This document shows, piece after piece, positions 5,553-8,688 of a stretch of 8,688 nt of DNA (the first letter of the stretch is position 1; each line of letters begins with the position of its first letter). The notes beneath the pieces are model-generated. The model saw nothing but the letters and a program-made list of their open reading frames with translations, was not told the origin of the DNA and searched no databases. Source of the DNA: Marinilabiliaceae bacterium (lineage in GTDB: Bacteria; Bacteroidota; Bacteroidia; Bacteroidales; Marinilabiliaceae); contig JALVBA010000178.1 of NCBI GenBank assembly GCA_027010905.1, forward strand, positions 1 through 8,688, read 5' to 3'. The translations under genes were made by a program, and so were the position numbers.

Positions 5553-5567
5553 GATTATTATGATTTA

Positions 5568-5640
5568 GCAGCCCCTTCAATCCTTCTGTTGAATTGTTCG
5601 GCTCCCTCTCTATCGAGGCGAGGTGTGGAGGGGCTTTTCA
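5568..5640. repeat. Inverted-repeat element between yedE and the yedF-like gene
   Basis: AGCCCCT (5570-5576) and AGGGGCT (5629-5635) are perfect inverted arms around 52 bases that include internally complementary words (CTCCCTCTC, ATCGAGGCGAGG). It fills most of the 89-base gap. The make-up, CCCCTCCACACCTCGCC-like on the - strand, is unlike the A/T-rich surroundings and suggests a dispersed repeat. No open frame is supported. Confidence 0.4.
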
Positions 5641-5641
5641 G

Positions 5642-6706
5642 TTATTTCATTCGTTTAGTCATTACGTATCCTACAACTAAGGTGTAGCCAATACCAATAA
5701 GAGTTGCAGCCGCTCCAAATTCGCCAACACCTTTGGGTAAGCTTGCTAGTCCAAAATTGTGGGCAATAGCAGCCCCAAGCAGCATTCCAAGTATGAATAT
5801 GCCTGAGTCTGTATTTCCTTCACCGGCCAAAATAATCTGTCTTCCCGGACAACCACCCGCTAAAACAAAAGCGAGACCCGAGAGTACCATCCCGAGGAAA
5901 TTCCACAGGTGGTTGTTGTGCGCAATCGGCTGACCCTCAAAACCTGGATTGAAATGACCTAGTATCAGATTTAAAACAAAAGCAATTACTGTGAAAGCAG
6001 ATGCTCCCAATAAGAGGTGGTAGTTACGTATGATGAAAATATCTCTGATAGCACCAATAGTACAGAAACGGCTTCGTTGTGCAAAATATCCAACCAACAA
6101 ACCTCCAACCAGACTTATGATTAAAGGTGCATGCATTGCTCCCGGCCCTTTGGTGCTGAATGCAAGCTTTGAGAAGTTGAAAACAAGCATTGCCAACAGG
6201 ATAATCATAATTGTTGGCATAATATAGCCTGACATCTTGCTCTGGCTTGCTTTTGCTCTGCCGAGGTTGAAACCCTTTTTAATAAATAGTGTTCCGATAT
6301 ATATTCCGGCAGCCAGCCCGGACAGTCCTGTTACGGCATTGAAATCACCACCTGCCAGACGCAGATAGGCTCGCCATGGACAGCCCAGAAAAATCAGTGC
6401 CCCTATCATGGCAAAAAAACCTAGGAAAAGTCGGATTAATGGAGATGACCCTCCGCGGGGTTTAAATTCTCCTTTAAATATTGCTATAATTGTTGCCCCT
6501 AAAAGGATTCCAATTATTTCAGGACGAATGTACTGTACCGGTGCGGCAGAGTGAAGCTTAAGCCCTCCTGCAATGTCACGCATAAAACAAGCCATACATA
6601 AGCCCATATTCGGGGGGTTACCCCAGAATTGTAGCAGTACTGCAATAATTCCAATAGCACTACCCGCCAGCACTATTCCCCATTTTGATGCAAAAATATT
6701 TTTCAT
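5642..6706 (-). CDS. yedE: YedE-type putative selenium transporter
   Basis: This 354-residue polytopic inner-membrane protein of the YeeE/YedE family (PF04143) has about 9-10 hydrophobic segments, for example at 10-26, 64-77, 92-108, 126-142, 161-178, 194-208, 232-249, 269-284, 302-315 and 332-348. It shows the internal duplication of the family: NMGLCMACFMRD (33-44) matches RSRFCTIGAIRD (211-222), and LGCPWR (107-112) matches GGCPGRQ (284-290). Conserved Cys are 37, 40, 109, 215 and 286, probably lining a path for a thiophilic ion. YeeE relatives import thiosulfate. The YedE subgroup is assigned to selenium because it co-occurs with selD and yedF, as here. The transported species is not proven. 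It starts at ATG 6706, 85 bases after the S23 gene, and the gap contains a repeat tract. Confidence 0.92.
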   Translation of the reverse strand: MKNIFASKWGIVLAGSAIGIIAVLLQFWGNPPNMGLCMACFMRDIAGGLKLHSAAPVQYIRPEIIGILLGATIIAIFKGEFKPRGGSSPLIRLFLGFFAMIGALIFLGCPWRAYLRLAGGDFNAVTGLSGLAAGIYIGTLFIKKGFNLGRAKASQSKMSGYIMPTIMIILLAMLVFNFSKLAFSTKGPGAMHAPLIISLVGGLLVGYFAQRSRFCTIGAIRDIFIIRNYHLLLGASAFTVIAFVLNLILGHFNPGFEGQPIAHNNHLWNFLGMVLSGLAFVLAGGCPGRQIILAGEGNTDSGIFILGMLLGAAIAHNFGLASLPKGVGEFGAAATLIGIGYTLVVGYVMTKRMK

Positions 6707-6715
6707 TGTAATAGA

Positions 6716-6757
6716 ATGTTTGAGTAACTGATTATTTGAGTATCTGAGTAATTGACT
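6716..6757 (+). repeat. Degenerate word-repeat tract A, copy 2
   Basis: TTGAGTAACTGATTATTTGA-type words lie between the S23 gene and yedE. Bases 6736-6756 match the reverse complement of 7230-7250 at 17 of 21 positions. The G-rich strand here is +, opposite to the copy on the other side of the S23 gene. Confidence 0.55.
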
Positions 6758-6791
6758 TTTGGATAATCAATTTTTCGACCCTTAAAATTAA

Positions 6792-7148
6792 TCATGTTAT
6801 GCTTTTATGCAAAGAATTTAATTTGTTACTTAGTTCTGATATCTCTAACCTATATGAATTTAGATCCTTTTCTGAAATAAACTCTAAATCAAAAGAGATA
6901 ATTAATTGATTCATAACTTCCATTAAAGATGAAAATGCTATTTGAAAAAAGTGTGCTTTATCTTTTTGTGATAGCCGTGAATTTCCTTCAGCAATATTTG
7001 AAGATACTGAAACAGATGCTCTTCGTAATTGCGAAGATAATCCATATATTTCTTCTTTGGGAAACAAAAAAGTTGTTTTGTAAATCTTTACATTTAACTT
7101 ACGGCTTAATTGCCATACTTCTAATTTTTCAAAACTAAATAAATACAT
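6792..7148 (-). CDS. Four-helix bundle protein, S23/IVP family
   Basis: This 118-residue protein of the 23S rRNA-intervening-sequence (S23) family (PF05635, TIGR02436) shows FEKLEVWQLSRKL (6-18), LSSQLRRASVSVSSNIAEG (37-55) and HFFQIAFSSLMEVMNQL (66-82), then a long polar final helix (87-116). The N-I-A-E-G turn is the family hallmark. Four amphipathic helices are visible and no catalytic motif. The biochemical role is unknown. Members were first found inside 23S rRNA intervening sequences, and many Bacteroidota carry scattered copies elsewhere. Here it interrupts the selenium operon between selD and yedE in the same direction. It is A/T-rich: 68 of 240 bases (28%) are G or C over 6841-7080, against 29 of 60 in a sample of selD. 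Tract A copies in opposite orientation flank it. I see no reason to give it a selenium role. Confidence 0.92.
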   Translation of the reverse strand: MYLFSFEKLEVWQLSRKLNVKIYKTTFLFPKEEIYGLSSQLRRASVSVSSNIAEGNSRLSQKDKAHFFQIAFSSLMEVMNQLIISFDLEFISEKDLNSYRLEISELSNKLNSLHKSIT

Positions 7149-7199
7149 GACTTTGAGTTTTAAGTTTAACTATTATTTACAATCAAGCAACTAGCTTTT

Positions 7200-7258
7200 T
7201 AGTTCCTCGATTTTTCAATTTCTCAACTCCTCAGTTCCTCATATACTCAATTCCTCTT
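7200..7258 (-). repeat. Degenerate word-repeat tract A, copy 3
   Basis: On the - strand the tract begins directly after the selD stop and reads as GAGGAATTGAGTATATGAGG-type words. Bases 7230-7250 match the reverse complement of 1737-1757 at 20 of 21 positions. No matching complementary half is present here, so unlike the trpB copy it does not form a terminator-like hairpin. Confidence 0.6.
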
Positions 7259-8341
7259 TTATTTAATCACTCTCACAAACTTCTCCTCTTTCTCCACAAC
7301 TTTTCCTATAACAGCTGAGTCGGGATACCCACTATTTTTCAGGTCGTCAAGCATGTTGTCAACACTCTCTTTGGGAGCACAAATCAGTAGCCCTCCTGAT
7401 GTTTGGGCATCGAGAAGAAGCATTTTGTGCTCGTACGGTACATCCTCCTCAAACAGACAAAACTCATCCACATACTCCTGATTTCTGAAACAAGCCCCGG
7501 GCAGACAACCAATATCAGCCAGCTCGTATGCTCCCGGTAGGTATGGAACTGTTTCGGGAGTGAAAATCATTGTTACATTGCTCGCTTGCGACATCTTCAA
7601 AGCATGACCAACCAAGCCGAACCCTGTAACATCAGTTGCAGCTTTTACCCCATATTTCTGCATTATCTCTGCTCCGTTCTTATTCAGTAGTTTCATGTTA
7701 TCGAGGGCTGCCTGATGCTCTTCATCACCAACCTCACCCAATCGCATGCCCGACATGATGATGCCTGAGCCGATAGGTTTAGTGAGAATAAGCACATCGC
7801 CCACCTTTGCTCCTGCATTAGCGATTATCCTATCGGGATGCACAACCCCGGTTACTGCCAACCCGTATTTTGGTACATCATCACTAAGGGTGTGACCTCC
7901 TACCAATACTCCTCCCGACTCGTCCACCTTATCCTGTCCTCCACGAATAATCTCCTTAAGCATCTCCATTGGCTGATTGGCAGGATACATCAGTAGATTC
8001 ATAGCTGTAAGTACCTTGCCGCCCATGGCATAAACATCACTTAACGCATTGGCAGCCGCAATCTGTCCAAACTCGTATGGATCTGAACATACGGGAGGGA
8101 AGAAATCTGTAGTCTGAATAAGTGCTGTCTCCTCATTTATTTTGTACACTCCTGCATCATCATGCGTGTCGATATCCACAAGAAGGTTATCACAATACAC
8201 CTTAGGCAGTCCTGCCAATGCTTTGTCCAAATCCTTAGCTGGCAGTTTTGCCGAACACCCTCCATACTCAACAGTACTCAGAAGGTCAAACTTCTGTTTT
8301 CCTCCTAAACTACTATTGATGTTTACTCTCTTTAATTCCAT
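7259..8341 (-). CDS. selD: Selenide, water dikinase (selenophosphate synthetase)
   Basis: SelD makes selenophosphate from selenide and ATP, the Se donor for selenocysteine, selenouridine in tRNA, and the labile selenium cofactor of some molybdenum hydroxylases. The 360 residues are a usual length. YGGCSAK (26-32) carries the catalytic Cys29 and Lys32, aligning by eye with Cys17/Lys20 of E. coli SelD. The catalytic residue is Cys, not Sec. Further ATP/metal-site motifs are DTHDDAGVY (58-66), TTDFF (77-81), NALSDVYAMGG (98-108), GGH (148-150), TDVTGFGLVGH (236-246) and DAQTSGGLL (311-319). Start ATG 8341 gives a normal N-terminus. It is the first gene of the - strand cluster, with a perfect -7 box upstream. 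The gene after it, 110 bases on, is the apparently inserted S23 gene. Confidence 0.97.
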   Translation of the reverse strand: MELKRVNINSSLGGKQKFDLLSTVEYGGCSAKLPAKDLDKALAGLPKVYCDNLLVDIDTHDDAGVYKINEETALIQTTDFFPPVCSDPYEFGQIAAANALSDVYAMGGKVLTAMNLLMYPANQPMEMLKEIIRGGQDKVDESGGVLVGGHTLSDDVPKYGLAVTGVVHPDRIIANAGAKVGDVLILTKPIGSGIIMSGMRLGEVGDEEHQAALDNMKLLNKNGAEIMQKYGVKAATDVTGFGLVGHALKMSQASNVTMIFTPETVPYLPGAYELADIGCLPGACFRNQEYVDEFCLFEEDVPYEHKMLLLDAQTSGGLLICAPKESVDNMLDDLKNSGYPDSAVIGKVVEKEEKFVRVIK

Positions 8342-8381
8342 TAGTCCTAATTATACTTTTCTGTTGCTGACAAAAACTCTG

Positions 8382-8415
8382 CAAAAGTATAAAATTACTG
8401 CTAAATTAAAACAGA
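8382..8415 (-). promoter_or_regulatory. Promoter for the selD operon
   Basis: TACTTTTG on the - strand (8389 to 8382) is a perfect TAnnTTTG -7 element. A weak -33 candidate, TCTG (8415-8412), lies 22 bases upstream. Transcription would start near 8376, about 35 bases before the selD ATG. The promoter lies in the 84-base gap shared with the divergent transposase-like ORF. Confidence 0.5.
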
Positions 8416-8425
8416 ACATAAAAGA

Positions 8426-8688
8426 ATGGCTAAATATTATTTTGAGGTAAGTATGGTACAAGAGTATCCGGATCGGATAGAGATAAGAATGGAAGAATTA
8501 CAAGAGTTAGTTCCCGAGAAGCTGTATTCAAAAGAAGAAGTTGTACTTGATGGATTTTGTAACCCTTTAGAATTGCAAAGTTTTCCATTAAAAGGTAAGC
8601 CTGTATATTTGAAGCTTTATCGTAGGAGATGGAAGGAAAAGGGGGGTAACGAACACTTCTCTAATATTTATGATATTCATCCTTATGG
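8426..8688 (+). CDS. Transposase-like ORF, N-terminal part (ISAon1-type), partial
   Basis: The frame is open from ATG 8426 to the window end: 87 complete codons, right side missing. The translation starts MAKYYFEVSMVQEYPDRIEI and contains ELVPEKLYSKEEVVLDGF (about 27-44), LQSFPLKGKPVYLKLYRRRW (50-69), then a polar stretch. The 'GF....E.Q.FP..GK.VYL...RRRW' pattern is what I recall from the N-terminal regions of ISAon1-type transposases of Bacteroidota, which carry the DDE domain on a following part or separate ORF. The DDE domain and both IS ends are outside or not visible, and I could not find a terminal inverted repeat in 8342-8425. It is divergent from selD. It could also be an orphan N-terminal fragment. 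Confidence 0.6.
   Translation, partial: MAKYYFEVSMVQEYPDRIEIRMEELQELVPEKLYSKEEVVLDGFCNPLELQSFPLKGKPVYLKLYRRRWKEKGGNEHFSNIYDIHPY

Noticed and set aside
8142..8450. 102-codon + strand open frame over the selD start
   Set aside because: It lies antisense to the well-supported N-terminal part of selD and has no family-like features. It is a shadow frame.

Overview
The window looks like a chromosomal stretch of a Bacteroidota (Bacteroidales-like) genome. The signs are a SusC/TonB-type barrel end, a DUF6132 protein, a conserved Bacteroidota exported protein of unknown function, an S23/four-helix-bundle gene, promoters of the TAnnTTTG type, A/T-rich start regions without Shine-Dalgarno sequences, and moderate-to-low G+C. 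The genus cannot be told from the sequence alone.

Left part, mostly + strand (1-3474). The C-terminal 58 codons of a TonB-dependent receptor enter from the left. A 315-base gap follows. It holds a good Bacteroidota promoter, a 21-codon leader ORF with three consecutive Trp codons, and a strong intrinsic terminator, directly ahead of trpB: a complete-looking tryptophan attenuator. trpB is followed not by other trp genes but by a degenerate repeat tract. After it come a small membrane protein (DUF6132, - strand) and a divergently transcribed exported protein of unknown function (+ strand).

Right part, - strand (8341 down to 3790). Six genes run in one direction: selD, an S23-type four-helix-bundle gene, yedE (putative selenium transporter), a yedF/tusA-like carrier, a class V aminotransferase of the EF2568 cysteine desulfurase type, and a DUF3343 putative Se/S carrier. 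Together they read as a selenium supply line: import (YedE), release of Se from selenocysteine or of S from cysteine (desulfurase), hand-over on small Cys-containing carriers (YedF-like, DUF3343), and activation to selenophosphate (SelD). No user of selenophosphate (selA/selB, a tRNA-Sec, mnmH, a molybdenum hydroxylase) is in the window, so the end product is open. The S23 gene is A/T-rich and bracketed by repeat tracts in opposite orientation, which suggests that it was inserted.

The right edge holds the start of a + strand transposase-like ORF, divergent from selD. Intergenic regions carry two families of degenerate word repeats and several inverted repeats, including a possible three-way-junction structure after the DUF3343 gene.
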